NCBI RefSeq assembly: GCF_001597735.1
Contig: NZ_LUTS01000004.1
Coordinates: forward strand, 186,001 to 250,000
DNA from: Neptuniibacter pectenicola
Lineage (GTDB): Bacteria; Pseudomonadota; Gammaproteobacteria; Pseudomonadales; Balneatricaceae
Direction of reading: 5' to 3'
DNA length: 64,000 nucleotides
The notes under the pieces are model-generated. The model saw nothing but the letters and a program-made list of their open reading frames with translations, was not told the DNA's origin and did no database searches. The translations under genes and the position numbers were made by a program. Shown one piece after another: positions 20,701-28,803 of the stretch. The first letter of the stretch is position 1. Each line of letters starts with the position of its first letter.

Positions 20701-22883
20701 AAAGCTCAGTTGTGGATTTTAAAGCGGTACTGAATAGTAATGAGAAGTCATTTTTTCTCTTACTTAAAGGACTAAGTCCCGCGTTCTCTGATGCTGCACA
20801 TATTGTTGCTGCCAGTGGGCTCGGGGGAGCATTTGGCCGTACAAATGCGGTTTTTAATGGCTTATCTCTACAGTCCGGTTTCGTCGGTTGCTTAAAATCA
20901 GTATCGGAAGAGCGTCCTGCTCTAAGAGTTAAAGCTATTGACCTAGATGCTGAACAGTCTGTAGGTGATTTGGCAAATATTTTACTCGAAGAGATGATGC
21001 TGTGCGGCGGCCGTCAAGAGGTAGGCTACCCTGCAGGTAAGCGTACAATATTTAAAACGGTTGCCGAAGTGGCTCCGCAGCCGGCAGAAAATGCGACATT
21101 GGACGGTTTGACTGTACTGGCTACAGGCGGCCTACGAGGCATTACGGCTGAAGTTCTACGCGAAGTGGCGTTACCCGGTAATACATTGCTGTTAACGGGG
21201 CGCAGTCCTTTGCCAGAACCTGAAACGGCTGAAACGGCCGCACTGAAAACTGAAGCAGAGCTGAGACAGTTCTTTATAGCTCAAGTACGTGATGGCATTT
21301 TGTCACTGACACCGGCTGAAGTTATGAAAAAAGTCGCAGGTGTGATCGGTGCTCGCGAGATGTTGAGTAATCTTCAGGATTTCCAACAGCGGGGTGCGAA
21401 GGTTGAGTATTTTGCTGTTGATGTAACTGATGAAAGCTCCATGAAAGGGCTTTTGGATACGATCTACGATAAATACGGTGCGCTACATGGCGTTGTTCAT
21501 GGCGCGGGTATTATTGAAGATAAACTTTTACAAGATAAAACAAGTGAGAGCTGGTCTCGTGTTGTGGAGACTAAAGTACTTGGGCTTTTTCATATTCAAA
21601 AGTATGTGCGCCCTGAGTCTTTACGCTTTTTGACAGTCTTTAGCTCAGTGGCTGGCCGATACGGCAATAGTGGACAGTTGGATTACGCTACAGCGAATGA
21701 GTTACTAAATCGTTTGTGTAGTCAGCTTAATCAGCTATGGAAAAATAAAGTGGTTGTCCGTTCGCTTTGCTGGGGGCCTTGGGGGCCTACACAGTTTGGT
21801 GAGGGTATGGTAACCGCTGAGACCGAAGCAAAATTTGCAGAAAAAGGCGTTGCGTTGGTAACCGCAAAAGCGGGCCGAGATGTATTCCGTGAAGAGATAT
21901 TACAACAGCCATCTGAAAATATTGAAGTGATCTGCGGTATTGGTCCTTGGGAGAAGCATGAAGCAACGATTGGTCGTGTTGAGTTTGATGAAAGTATCCC
22001 ACGTATAACCGGTGCGCTACTCGATAATGCACGTGTGACTGCGATGCCAAAAGGTGATCAGGTTGTTGAATTTTATCTGAGCGATCGGCATGAATACCTA
22101 CAACAGCACCGTATCGATAATATCCCTGTGTTACCTGCTGCGGTTGCGTTGGAGATAATGTCCGAAACAGTGACAGCGCTTTGGCCAGGATGGCATGTGG
22201 TAGAAGCGCGGGATAGTCGTTTACTTAAAGGTTTGCAACTGGATGACCTTAATCAGAAGTTAAAAGTAGTTGTAAACCCACCGCCTTATGGTAGCAGTGA
22301 CGGTTTTGATGTGACTGTGAGCCTGCAGTCCGAAAAACGGATGCACTACAAAGCGGTGTTACGTTTAGAACAAACGTATCCTGAAAGCTTCACGTATGAG
22401 CCTGAAAAACATTCAGATAAGCAGCTTTCTGTTGAGACGGCTTATAACGAATGGCTGTTTCATGGGCCTTGTTTTCAGGTGATAAAGAAAATTGCTGGTT
22501 TATCTCAGCAGGGTTCGGTTTCTGATGTTGAAACGAGCACCCCAGCGGGATGGTTAAGCACAGTAATGGTCGACGATGGTTGGGTGTTTGATCCTGCTAT
22601 GACCGATGCGGCTGCCCAAATGGCTCTTCTTTGGGGTCGCACGTTTAATGATCAGTCTGCTTTGCCAGCGCGTTTTGGGAAAGTGATGAAATTCCAAGAG
22701 AAACTACCTGAAAAGCTCAGGATGTGCTTTGCACGTAAAGAAAGTGAACAACCCAACACGATTGTCTCTGATGTTTATTTTGTTGATGAGAAAAATAATG
22801 TTGCACTGTTAATTGAAGACCTTGAATGTATTTCTAGCATGGAACTGAACCGTTTAGGCGGAACAGAAAAACTTGCCCTTTGA
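14721..22883 (+). CDS. PUFA-synthase-like megasynthase: enoyl-reductase-like tandem, KS, AT, ACP, KR, DH
   Basis: A 2720-aa iterative lipid/polyketide synthase. Domains: two flavin-dependent nitronate-monooxygenase/PfaD-like barrels (about 1-240 with GHEAGG, and 320-585 with EGRECGGHIGP); KS (about 683-1120, catalytic Cys870, His1005, His1045); AT (about 1235-1550, Ser1342 in GHSYGE and an AFHS motif typical of malonyl loading). An Ala/Pro linker leads to one ACP (Ser1829 in LGIDSIKRIEI, the sequence style of Pfa carrier domains). KR (about 1910-2420, TGGLRGIT, Tyr2322, Asn2326) and a C-terminal double-hotdog DH (about 2437-2710, HRIDNIPVLP and DAAAQ) follow. RBS-like AGGCAGGG precedes the ATG. 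It resembles PfaD fused to PfaA, but with a single ACP. The product is unknown. Confidence 0.9.
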   Translation: MNEFKKFVYTPAGYNDASLAIAACRAGGIGILNAELSADSDKLLEQFALLSVHARNPFGIKVDTPQKALLSAAAASVDQGFSYLIVDELVLASLATEIKRLRKLGVTVLVEVTNAHTDAATLEKQVDGLMVKGHEAGGFVGEGSSFILLQKWSAKTGLPLFVRGGITPHVAAACSAVGAKGGVLESQVLLLKDSPLSERLSSFIGNLSGNETIAVGDEELGAYFRVLVRPGYREAQVFNNNVSGRLVNPEDVLGKIDWDAPQKGLLPLGQDVCFAKAWREKYGYLSNVFAAIDQTIHDSMQAAIQYKPLAENAPLAEALGVRFPLVQGPMSRVSDSAEFAGAVADGGALPMLAFALLKGAALDKLLAETDKRLGDKPWGIGLLGFAPQSLLDEQIELAQKYKPQYAIIAGGRPDQAVKLEQEGIQSFLHVPSANLIPLFLQEGARRFIFEGRECGGHIGPLSSFVLWSSMVDRLLEELESGKTKGEGIQLLFAGGIHDAASAAMVQVLAAPLLDKGVQVGALMGSSYLFTKEIVESGAIVPAFQKEVVECEHTVSLESGPGHASRCAYTPFAKMFFDKRREMIEQGVPVDEARATLDDLIMGRLRIASKGCARLGENAKLTALDEATQHADGMYMLGQVATLRTELIDVETLHAQVTEDSHALLVANSMDSAQEDEADSSPVDIAIVGISGLFPGANSTEEYWSNILDKVDAITEIPSHRWDWRLYFDEDRYSKDKIYSRWGGFIDDLAFDPTKYGMPPKSVEAVDPMQLMALEVASRTLADAGYDKRDFDRENASVIIGASGGAGDVGMQYGLRAEMPRFKGDLPDHIADILPEWTEDSFAGILINVMAGRIANRLNFGGVNFTTDAACASSLAAIYQGISELSAGRSNMVLAGGVDTVQGPFGYLCFSKTQALSPRGRCSTFDVSGDGIVISEGIAMVAMKRLADAERDGDQVYAVIKGVGGSSDGKAKGLTAPLPQGQLRAMRRAYKQAGFGPETVGLFEAHGTGTVAGDTAELESTISLLKEAGAGTHQAVVGSVKTMIGHTKAAAGVAGLIKACLALKHQTLPPHYGVTQPNNVLMGEDCPLYLVDEAQPWIKKEQPRRAACSAFGFGGTNFHVVMEEYQGEYRPWMKKAVRTQGPAELLIWSEDTTEALIATLSNVAKELTSVAALDLKKLSFNLINKHKSGLETVTLVVRDQADFAEKVVATLGYLKDEISALPEGAYYGNGQKADGKVAAIFPGQGAQYPQMGRELAYTYSTVGNALSDADKLLKAPFEKRFAGRSLSDFIYPRGAYTPEQKTAATQALTSTDVTQPALGAVETGLWRMLKTLGFKADMFAGHSYGEFVALHAAGAFDYETLVSLSEARGRFIVDEAKRAGDELGTMAAVQATRDKVETAIKQIDGVIVANHNAPTQCIISGSKAGIAQAIEALSQADIMATPIPVAAAFHSSFVKPAQSHLAKLIESTKWISPELPVYSNSTGDVHDASVAKLKSSMAAHLVNPVEFVAEIEAMYRDGARIFVEVGPKSILSRLTKQILGDRPHTTITLDNDQEGVYGLLSALANLVCEGVELDLQPLLAGIQSELVSSNGLENYDSAAPISKQTWMLNGSGARRATEAVRQIGVTLEQVLAQNSVAAEASSAGSVMTTVPSPQINENISYDRHHFKHNKERKMDGRRQAPNAGGPAVMAEYFDMMRQFLESQESVMSMYLSGTPVPRSGETRPQRLPKTAPQMAELSMGVPVVAAPVAAPVVAPVAAPAPAPVAVAPVAAPAPAPVAAPVAEAKPATDDAFDREKITQMLLDIVEDKTGYPSDMVGLDQKLEADLGIDSIKRIEIVGSLLKALPAAYGDALGENRGQLNTQENLTGMLDLLCDLPVGAATSPFKVAGVRAEVSSTLSDSSFRHVVVPSPAPIEVNAKRALNIGHYVITRDAADIAGKLAALLTDRGCTVQIVEPSVLEDEEQILKFSAAVCAEKADLAGVIHLAEIGSPALMSESSVVDFKAVLNSNEKSFFLLLKGLSPAFSDAAHIVAASGLGGAFGRTNAVFNGLSLQSGFVGCLKSVSEERPALRVKAIDLDAEQSVGDLANILLEEMMLCGGRQEVGYPAGKRTIFKTVAEVAPQPAENATLDGLTVLATGGLRGITAEVLREVALPGNTLLLTGRSPLPEPETAETAALKTEAELRQFFIAQVRDGILSLTPAEVMKKVAGVIGAREMLSNLQDFQQRGAKVEYFAVDVTDESSMKGLLDTIYDKYGALHGVVHGAGIIEDKLLQDKTSESWSRVVETKVLGLFHIQKYVRPESLRFLTVFSSVAGRYGNSGQLDYATANELLNRLCSQLNQLWKNKVVVRSLCWGPWGPTQFGEGMVTAETEAKFAEKGVALVTAKAGRDVFREEILQQPSENIEVICGIGPWEKHEATIGRVEFDESIPRITGALLDNARVTAMPKGDQVVEFYLSDRHEYLQQHRIDNIPVLPAAVALEIMSETVTALWPGWHVVEARDSRLLKGLQLDDLNQKLKVVVNPPPYGSSDGFDVTVSLQSEKRMHYKAVLRLEQTYPESFTYEPEKHSDKQLSVETAYNEWLFHGPCFQVIKKIAGLSQQGSVSDVETSTPAGWLSTVMVDDGWVFDPAMTDAAAQMALLWGRTFNDQSALPARFGKVMKFQEKLPEKLRMCFARKESEQPNTIVSDVYFVDEKNNVALLIEDLECISSMELNRLGGTEKLAL

Positions 22884-22908
22884 GTGGTAGTTAAGGACGG
22901 AATCAGTA

Positions 22909-25900
22909 GTGAAGAGTAAAAGTGAAAGCTCAGAACCTATTGCTATAATAGGTATGGCCTGTGTGTTTCCAGAAGCGCCGGATCTTAAAACGTTTTGGCA
23001 AAATATAATCCAGTGCGTTGATGCTGTTGGTGAGCCTCAAGCCGCATGGGAAGCTGAACGTTATTTAGAATCAGGTCGTATTAATACTCCCTATGGTGGT
23101 TACTTAAAGGACCTCTTCCGTTTTGACCCCCGAGAGTTTGGTATTATGCCAAACTCAGTCGATGGCGGAGAGCCAGACCAGTTCTTGGCGTTACGTGTTG
23201 CTCGAGACGCGTTGCTTGATGCAGGGTATTTGGGTGATGAGCATGATCATACTGATACGGGTATTATTCTAGGGCATAGTACGTACCTTCATAGAGGACA
23301 AGGAAACCATGTACAGCACCATATTGTGCTGGATCAAACCATGGAAATTCTTGCTGCGGTTTCGCCATCCTTATCGGACGACAAACTTGCTCAAATCCGT
23401 AAACTACTGACCGACAAATTGCCACAATCCAATGCGGATATTGCTGCAGGCCTTGTGCCTAACGTGATGACTGGGCGCATAGCAAATCGCTTAAATCTCA
23501 GAGGGCCGAATTATATTCTTGATGCGGCCTGTTCTTCTTCCTTACTTGCGGTAGGTGCCGCAATGGATGAGTTACGTAATCATCGCAGTAACCTCATGCT
23601 TGCTGGCGGTGTTAATGCATCATTACCGGCTGAAGTGTCTGTTATTTTTACACAGCTAGGTGCATTGAGTGAGCGGGGTAAAGTCCGTCCATTTTCTAAA
23701 GGCAGTGATGGAACGCTATTGGGCGAGGGCTTGGGTACGGTTGTACTTAAACGCTTATCTGATGCTGAAGCCGACGGCGATAAAATTTATGCCGTTATTC
23801 GAGGTATTGGGCAAGCGAGTGATGGCCGTGGACATGGACTATTAGCACCGAGTGTGGAAGGTGAAGCGTTAGCTATTCAGCGCGCGTATCAAGACAGTGG
23901 TGTAGACCCTTCAACTATAGGCCTTATCGAAGCGCATGGTACAGGTATTCCGCTTGGGGATCAGACTGAAGTATCGGCTTTGGGTTCAGTGCTCGGTGAG
24001 CGCAAAGGCCCATTAGGCAGTGTTGCTTTGGGTTCTGTGAAATCGATGATTAGTCATTGTATTCCCGCTGCAGGCATTGCTGGCTTAATAAAAACGTCAT
24101 TGGCGTTACATCATAAAGTATTACCGCCAACGCTATGTGACGAAGTTAATCCAGATTTGGCGATCGAGAAAACGCCGCTTTATGTGAATACCGCTTTGCG
24201 CCCTTGGTTTACCTCAAAAGAAAACCCTCGTCGTGCGGGAGTTAACTCGTTTGGTTTTGGTGGTATTAATACCCACGCGATTTTGGAAGAAGCGCCGTCA
24301 CAAGCCAATAAACCTTTATATTACAGTACGCGCCCAGCCGAGCTTTTTGCATTGTCAGCGGCCTCTAAGGACGCCTTGGTTGATAAAATTCGTCAATTAC
24401 AGCCGCTCGCTGATGCTCAAAATTACACAATTGCAGAAATAGCCGCTGAAGTTTGTCGTCAAGATACTGCAGAAGCCCAGCGTATTGCTTTTGTTGTAAA
24501 AGATCATGCTGATCTGACGAAGAAACTGGCTCAAGCGCTTAAAAAGTTAGAAACGGATAAAAAGGGGCGCTGGTCCACACGTAATGGTGTAGTTTTTAGT
24601 GATCAGCCTTTATCAGGGAAATTGGCCTTTATCTTTCCGGGAGAAGGCTCGCAATACCTGAGTATGCTCGAAGAGTTATCTTTAAACTTCCCAGAAGTGC
24701 GTGGTTGGTTTGATTTTTGGCGTGGCCTATATGGTGATGATCAGCAAGGCAGTAGCCGAACCGATTTGGTTTTTCCGCCAGAAATAGAATTAACGCCAGA
24801 GATTAAAAAGGCTTTAGAGCTACGGTTACATGATATGGATATTGGCTCTGAAGCCGTATTTGTTGGTAGCCAAGCGATGAATGGTTTACTCAAAGCCTTT
24901 GGTGTAGAGCCTGATGCAATGTTAGGCCATAGCACCGGAGAGTCCTCGGCACTCGTCGCATCTGGAGCTATTGATAATACCGATCTTGATCAGTTAGCTA
25001 AGTTTATTCGTGAACTTAATTTAGTGTATCAGCAAGTATTGGAAAGCGGCGGTATTCATACAGGCGCGTTGTTGACGGTTGGGGCATTGGAACCTGCTGT
25101 TATTGATCAGCATATTGCGAAGCTCTCATCTACTGTTTATGTGGCGATGGATAATTGCGCTAACCAGAAAGTTCTATTTGGTGATAAAGAAGCGATCGCG
25201 AGCCTACAAAAATCTTTAAGTGAGGCGGGTGGTATTTGTGTGCCATTACCGTTCGACCGTGGCTACCACACACCTTTCTTTTCGGCCGTGACGGACGCAT
25301 TTCAGCAGTACTATGCGGATGTGGGTGTTAAAGCGCCTAAACTGCCACTTTACTCTTGTGCATCGGCGGGTCTTTTTCCAACGAAGCAAGCAGACGTTGT
25401 TAATTTGGCCGCAAGTCAGTGGTCAAAAACCGTTCGTTTTGCTGAGACAGTTACTGCGATGCATGATGATGGGATCCAATATTTTATCGAAGTTGGGCCT
25501 TCAGGGAACCTTACTGCGTTTGTAAATGAAATATTGGCGGATAAAGAGTATCTCTCTGTCGCAAGTAATATTCGTAAGAAAAGCAGTGTCGAGCAGTTTT
25601 TACTCGTGCTTGGACAGTTATATGTAAACCAGAAAACGGTTGATATCGAACGGTTATTTGTTGATAGAGCGTTAGACTCGGTTGATTTGAATAGTAATGT
25701 GCATCGTCGGGCATCGGGTATGCTGCTCGATAATACGATGCCGGTCTTGCATTTAACGGATGACGATCGAACACTTTTACAGACAATGGCGCCTGTTAAT
25801 TATGATGCAGCGCCTGTTGTCAGGAATGATGCGCCGGTTCAGCCAGCAGGTTCAGAACCTGCTGTTCAAGAATCAGCCGTGCTTGATGCTGAGATGGAAA

Positions 25901-27687
25901 GTACGAATGCTGCCAGTGATGCTGTCATGGCCGATTATTTTGATTTGATGCGTGGCTTTTTGTCGCAACAAGAAACATTATTCTCCTCGTCTGTTCTGTC
26001 TGAATCTCAGGTGGAGGCAGACACTGAATACGCTGAAGCAACGCCTTTCCCGTTTCTGAGTGACATCCTTGAACATACGGAGCAGCACTTACGTGCCCGT
26101 TGTGAGCTGAATGTCTATCAAGACAAATTTTTACAAGATCACATTTTATCGGGTACTGTCTCAGAGCATGACTCAGCGCGTATGGGTTTATCCTGTGTGC
26201 CGATGATGGTCAGCCTTGAAATTATGGCTGAAGCTGTTGCTGCACTGACAGGTAATGTTGCGATAACAACGATTGAAAATGTTAAATCATACGATTGGAT
26301 TGCATTGGATGATATGTCTATTGAATTGGATGTATCCGCGCAGGCCCTTGATGGCGATAACGGGCGCTTTAGTGCCGCTATTCATAGTCAGGGCGCGTTG
26401 ATTGTTGAAGCTGAGCTTACCTTAGGGGCCGCAATGACTCAGCCTCGCCTACCTGATTTAGGCGCGGCTAATGGGTACCGTTGGGGTAATGATGAGCTTT
26501 ACAGTACGGGCATGTTCCATGGCCCTATTTTTCAAAGCATGCAAGGCATCGATGGCTGGAATGATCAAGGTATTGATGCATCGCTCAGTACTGTTAGTTT
26601 GCAAGGCTTTTTTACTGAGGGCGAACGTGCCAACCTAGTGCTCAATCCGGTTTTATTGGATGCCCTAGGTCAGTTAGCGGCGTATTGGATTGCGCAACAA
26701 GTTGGTACCGATTTCAATAGTTTCCCTTCTGCTATAGAAAAAATAGAGTTTCCCGTTACCTGTCCACAGGCCCTACCGGAACTGCGGTTACGTGGGCGTC
26801 AGCACCCCGTTGATCCGAAAACGACCTCTGTTGAGAGTCCTCGCGCATGGCAGTTTGAGTGTGTTGATGGCAACGGACAGGTGTTATTAAGTGCCCGTAA
26901 CTTAGTGAATATCTTTTTCCCGGTTCCTAACCGTTTTTACAATGTTAGGCGGGACCCTTTGAATGGCTGGTTAGGGGCGGGATCGGTCATCTCGGATACG
27001 GATGTACTCTTATGGCAGGTTCCACACTTTGATGAAGCATTCTGCGCTCAGTCAGGTGGTGTATTTATGCGAATATTAGCTCACATCTTACTCAGCTATG
27101 ATGAGCTAAATGAGTGGCGCGCACTGACAGGAAACGTTCGTCATAAACGTCAGTGGTTACTTGGGCGGGGAGCGTTGAAAGAAGCGGTGCGTTACTGGAT
27201 TTATCAACAAACCTCCACCTTATTATACCCAGCTGACATTGAGATTGTTCATGATGAGCTAGGGGCTCCTTATGTGACCGGTTGGTGGGTTGATAGCTTG
27301 ATTCCTGCACCTGCTGTGTCGTTAAGCCATGATAATCAACAGTGTGTTGCGGCGGTGTCAGCAAGCTATGCATCGATTGGTTTAGATATAGAACAGCAAG
27401 TCAGTGATAAAGATTATGACTTTTTACTCGGGGCTTTATCCACGACAGAAACGGCTGTATTACAGCAGATGCCGGCACAAACTAAACATGATTATTTACT
27501 CCGTACTTGGTGCGCTAAAGAGGCAGCCGCTAAGTGCTTGCGCACAGGCCTGCAAGGCCAACCGGAACTGTTTGAAGTCTCATTTCTTGATCAGAGCTTA
27601 GTACAGGCGACTGTCAATTATCAGGGGCATATAGTCGCGATTAAGTTGTTGACCAATGATGGTCTGATTACGGCATTGGCTGTTTAA
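22909..27687 (+). CDS. Second megasynthase subunit: KS, AT, DH and C-terminal phosphopantetheinyl transferase
   Basis: A 1592-aa partner of the preceding synthase, started by GTG behind AAGGACGG and 25 bp after it. Domains: KS (about 7-455, Cys208 in DAACSSSL, His343, His383); AT (about 560-860, Ser675 in GHSTGESSA, with GYHTPFF replacing the AFHS motif); a linker with VMADYFDLMRGFL; a double-hotdog DH (about 1040-1330, DALGQ motif); and an Sfp-type phosphopantetheinyl transferase (about 1380-1592, GLDIE at 1491-1495 and WCAKEAAAK from 1534). No ACP is present, so its KS and DH must act on a carrier elsewhere, most simply the upstream one. It combines functions that PUFA systems place on PfaC, PfaB and PfaE. 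Confidence 0.9.
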   Translation: MKSKSESSEPIAIIGMACVFPEAPDLKTFWQNIIQCVDAVGEPQAAWEAERYLESGRINTPYGGYLKDLFRFDPREFGIMPNSVDGGEPDQFLALRVARDALLDAGYLGDEHDHTDTGIILGHSTYLHRGQGNHVQHHIVLDQTMEILAAVSPSLSDDKLAQIRKLLTDKLPQSNADIAAGLVPNVMTGRIANRLNLRGPNYILDAACSSSLLAVGAAMDELRNHRSNLMLAGGVNASLPAEVSVIFTQLGALSERGKVRPFSKGSDGTLLGEGLGTVVLKRLSDAEADGDKIYAVIRGIGQASDGRGHGLLAPSVEGEALAIQRAYQDSGVDPSTIGLIEAHGTGIPLGDQTEVSALGSVLGERKGPLGSVALGSVKSMISHCIPAAGIAGLIKTSLALHHKVLPPTLCDEVNPDLAIEKTPLYVNTALRPWFTSKENPRRAGVNSFGFGGINTHAILEEAPSQANKPLYYSTRPAELFALSAASKDALVDKIRQLQPLADAQNYTIAEIAAEVCRQDTAEAQRIAFVVKDHADLTKKLAQALKKLETDKKGRWSTRNGVVFSDQPLSGKLAFIFPGEGSQYLSMLEELSLNFPEVRGWFDFWRGLYGDDQQGSSRTDLVFPPEIELTPEIKKALELRLHDMDIGSEAVFVGSQAMNGLLKAFGVEPDAMLGHSTGESSALVASGAIDNTDLDQLAKFIRELNLVYQQVLESGGIHTGALLTVGALEPAVIDQHIAKLSSTVYVAMDNCANQKVLFGDKEAIASLQKSLSEAGGICVPLPFDRGYHTPFFSAVTDAFQQYYADVGVKAPKLPLYSCASAGLFPTKQADVVNLAASQWSKTVRFAETVTAMHDDGIQYFIEVGPSGNLTAFVNEILADKEYLSVASNIRKKSSVEQFLLVLGQLYVNQKTVDIERLFVDRALDSVDLNSNVHRRASGMLLDNTMPVLHLTDDDRTLLQTMAPVNYDAAPVVRNDAPVQPAGSEPAVQESAVLDAEMESTNAASDAVMADYFDLMRGFLSQQETLFSSSVLSESQVEADTEYAEATPFPFLSDILEHTEQHLRARCELNVYQDKFLQDHILSGTVSEHDSARMGLSCVPMMVSLEIMAEAVAALTGNVAITTIENVKSYDWIALDDMSIELDVSAQALDGDNGRFSAAIHSQGALIVEAELTLGAAMTQPRLPDLGAANGYRWGNDELYSTGMFHGPIFQSMQGIDGWNDQGIDASLSTVSLQGFFTEGERANLVLNPVLLDALGQLAAYWIAQQVGTDFNSFPSAIEKIEFPVTCPQALPELRLRGRQHPVDPKTTSVESPRAWQFECVDGNGQVLLSARNLVNIFFPVPNRFYNVRRDPLNGWLGAGSVISDTDVLLWQVPHFDEAFCAQSGGVFMRILAHILLSYDELNEWRALTGNVRHKRQWLLGRGALKEAVRYWIYQQTSTLLYPADIEIVHDELGAPYVTGWWVDSLIPAPAVSLSHDNQQCVAAVSASYASIGLDIEQQVSDKDYDFLLGALSTTETAVLQQMPAQTKHDYLLRTWCAKEAAAKCLRTGLQGQPELFEVSFLDQSLVQATVNYQGHIVAIKLLTNDGLITALAV

Positions 27688-27738
27688 TGTGTATGAGAAG
27701 AATGGATAGGGTTTTAGTGAGTAGTATGGAGATCGGTA

Positions 27739-28803
27739 ATGCCAGCAGTTGAGGTAAATGGCACTAAGATAAACTACCTGCAGTTGGATAGTGATGCAGG
27801 GCCAGATGCTGAGCATTTGGTAATGGTACATGGCCTCGCTACAAATATGGCCTTTTGGTATATCCGCCATGCGCCTGAATTTGCCAAACGTTATAAAGTT
27901 ACGTTATTTGATTTGCGCGGTCATGGCCGTTCGCGTGTAACTGAGGATGGTTATACGCCGGCAAATATGGCTGCTGATATGTTGGGTTTGATGGACCATC
28001 TGGCTATACCTAAAGCGCATGTAATGGCACACAGTTTTGGTGGTGTTGTCGCCTTGAACTTTGCTTGTAATGCGCCTGAACGGGTTGAAAGCTTAATGCT
28101 GATTGACTCGCACATTAGCGCAATACGGAAGCTAGAGACTGTAGAAGGTTGGGATTATGGCGATAAATTACAAGTGTTGCTTCATGATCAGGGTATCGAT
28201 ATTAATGTAAAAGAGCCCTATTTTGGCTATCGCCTTTTAGCGGAAGTCGCCCTGTTACAAGAGCAAAAAATTGAGATATCACCCGAACTAAAAGAAATTG
28301 TTACGCCGATTGTTGGTAACTATGGAAATCGTACCGCTAAATTGTGGTTGAAGTTACTGAACACTACCGCTGCTGAAAAAGAGTTGATGGGGGATGATGG
28401 TTTGGCACTTGATATGCTAAAACAGCTTAAGTTTCCTATTTTGGCGGTTTATGGTGAGCACTCTCAGTCGATGTTAACGGGCCGGCATTTGCTGGAAGTA
28501 TGGCCCCATGCGGATTTCAGAAAAATGCTACGTGCAGGACATTTTTTTCCTACGACGCGCCCAGATGAACTAATTTCAACATGTGAGCAATTTTGGCATG
28601 GTGCAATGGTGTCCGGCGTGAGTATAAGAGATGGTGATAATAAGCGCCATTTCCGTAGTGAGCGTTTTGAACAACGGGACGATGGTTGGTATTTTTCTAC
28701 TAGGGATGGTGAAGAGGGACCTTTTGAAACAGTTGAATCTGCTCAGGAAATGTTGTCTTTTTATATTACTCAAGTCAAAGATAGTAAGGTGGCTCAAGCG
28801 TGA
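27739..28803 (+). CDS. Alpha/beta hydrolase with small C-terminal DUF6316-like domain
   Basis: A 354-aa cytoplasmic hydrolase. It has the oxyanion-hole VHGLATN region, DLRGHGRS, the nucleophile elbow AHSFGG with Ser99, and a late AGHFFPTTRP segment supplying the His. After residue 295 there is a separate module around ERFEQRDDGWYFSTRDGEEG followed by PFETVESAQEML. This pattern resembles the small standalone DUF6316 proteins of marine gammaproteobacteria (recognised by eye). The gene sits 51 bp after the megasynthase and overlaps the next gene by 4 bases. A thioesterase-like role in releasing the acyl product is the simplest inference. No signal peptide is visible. Confidence 0.8.
   Translation: MPAVEVNGTKINYLQLDSDAGPDAEHLVMVHGLATNMAFWYIRHAPEFAKRYKVTLFDLRGHGRSRVTEDGYTPANMAADMLGLMDHLAIPKAHVMAHSFGGVVALNFACNAPERVESLMLIDSHISAIRKLETVEGWDYGDKLQVLLHDQGIDINVKEPYFGYRLLAEVALLQEQKIEISPELKEIVTPIVGNYGNRTAKLWLKLLNTTAAEKELMGDDGLALDMLKQLKFPILAVYGEHSQSMLTGRHLLEVWPHADFRKMLRAGHFFPTTRPDELISTCEQFWHGAMVSGVSIRDGDNKRHFRSERFEQRDDGWYFSTRDGEEGPFETVESAQEMLSFYITQVKDSKVAQA

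Noticed and set aside
24040-24080. Altered GHTKAA-type motif (MISHCIPAAG) in the KS of the second megasynthase as sign of an inactive KS
   Set aside because: The catalytic Cys208, His343 and His383 and the preceding Lys (VKSM) are present; similar variants occur in other condensing enzymes, so loss of function is not supported.
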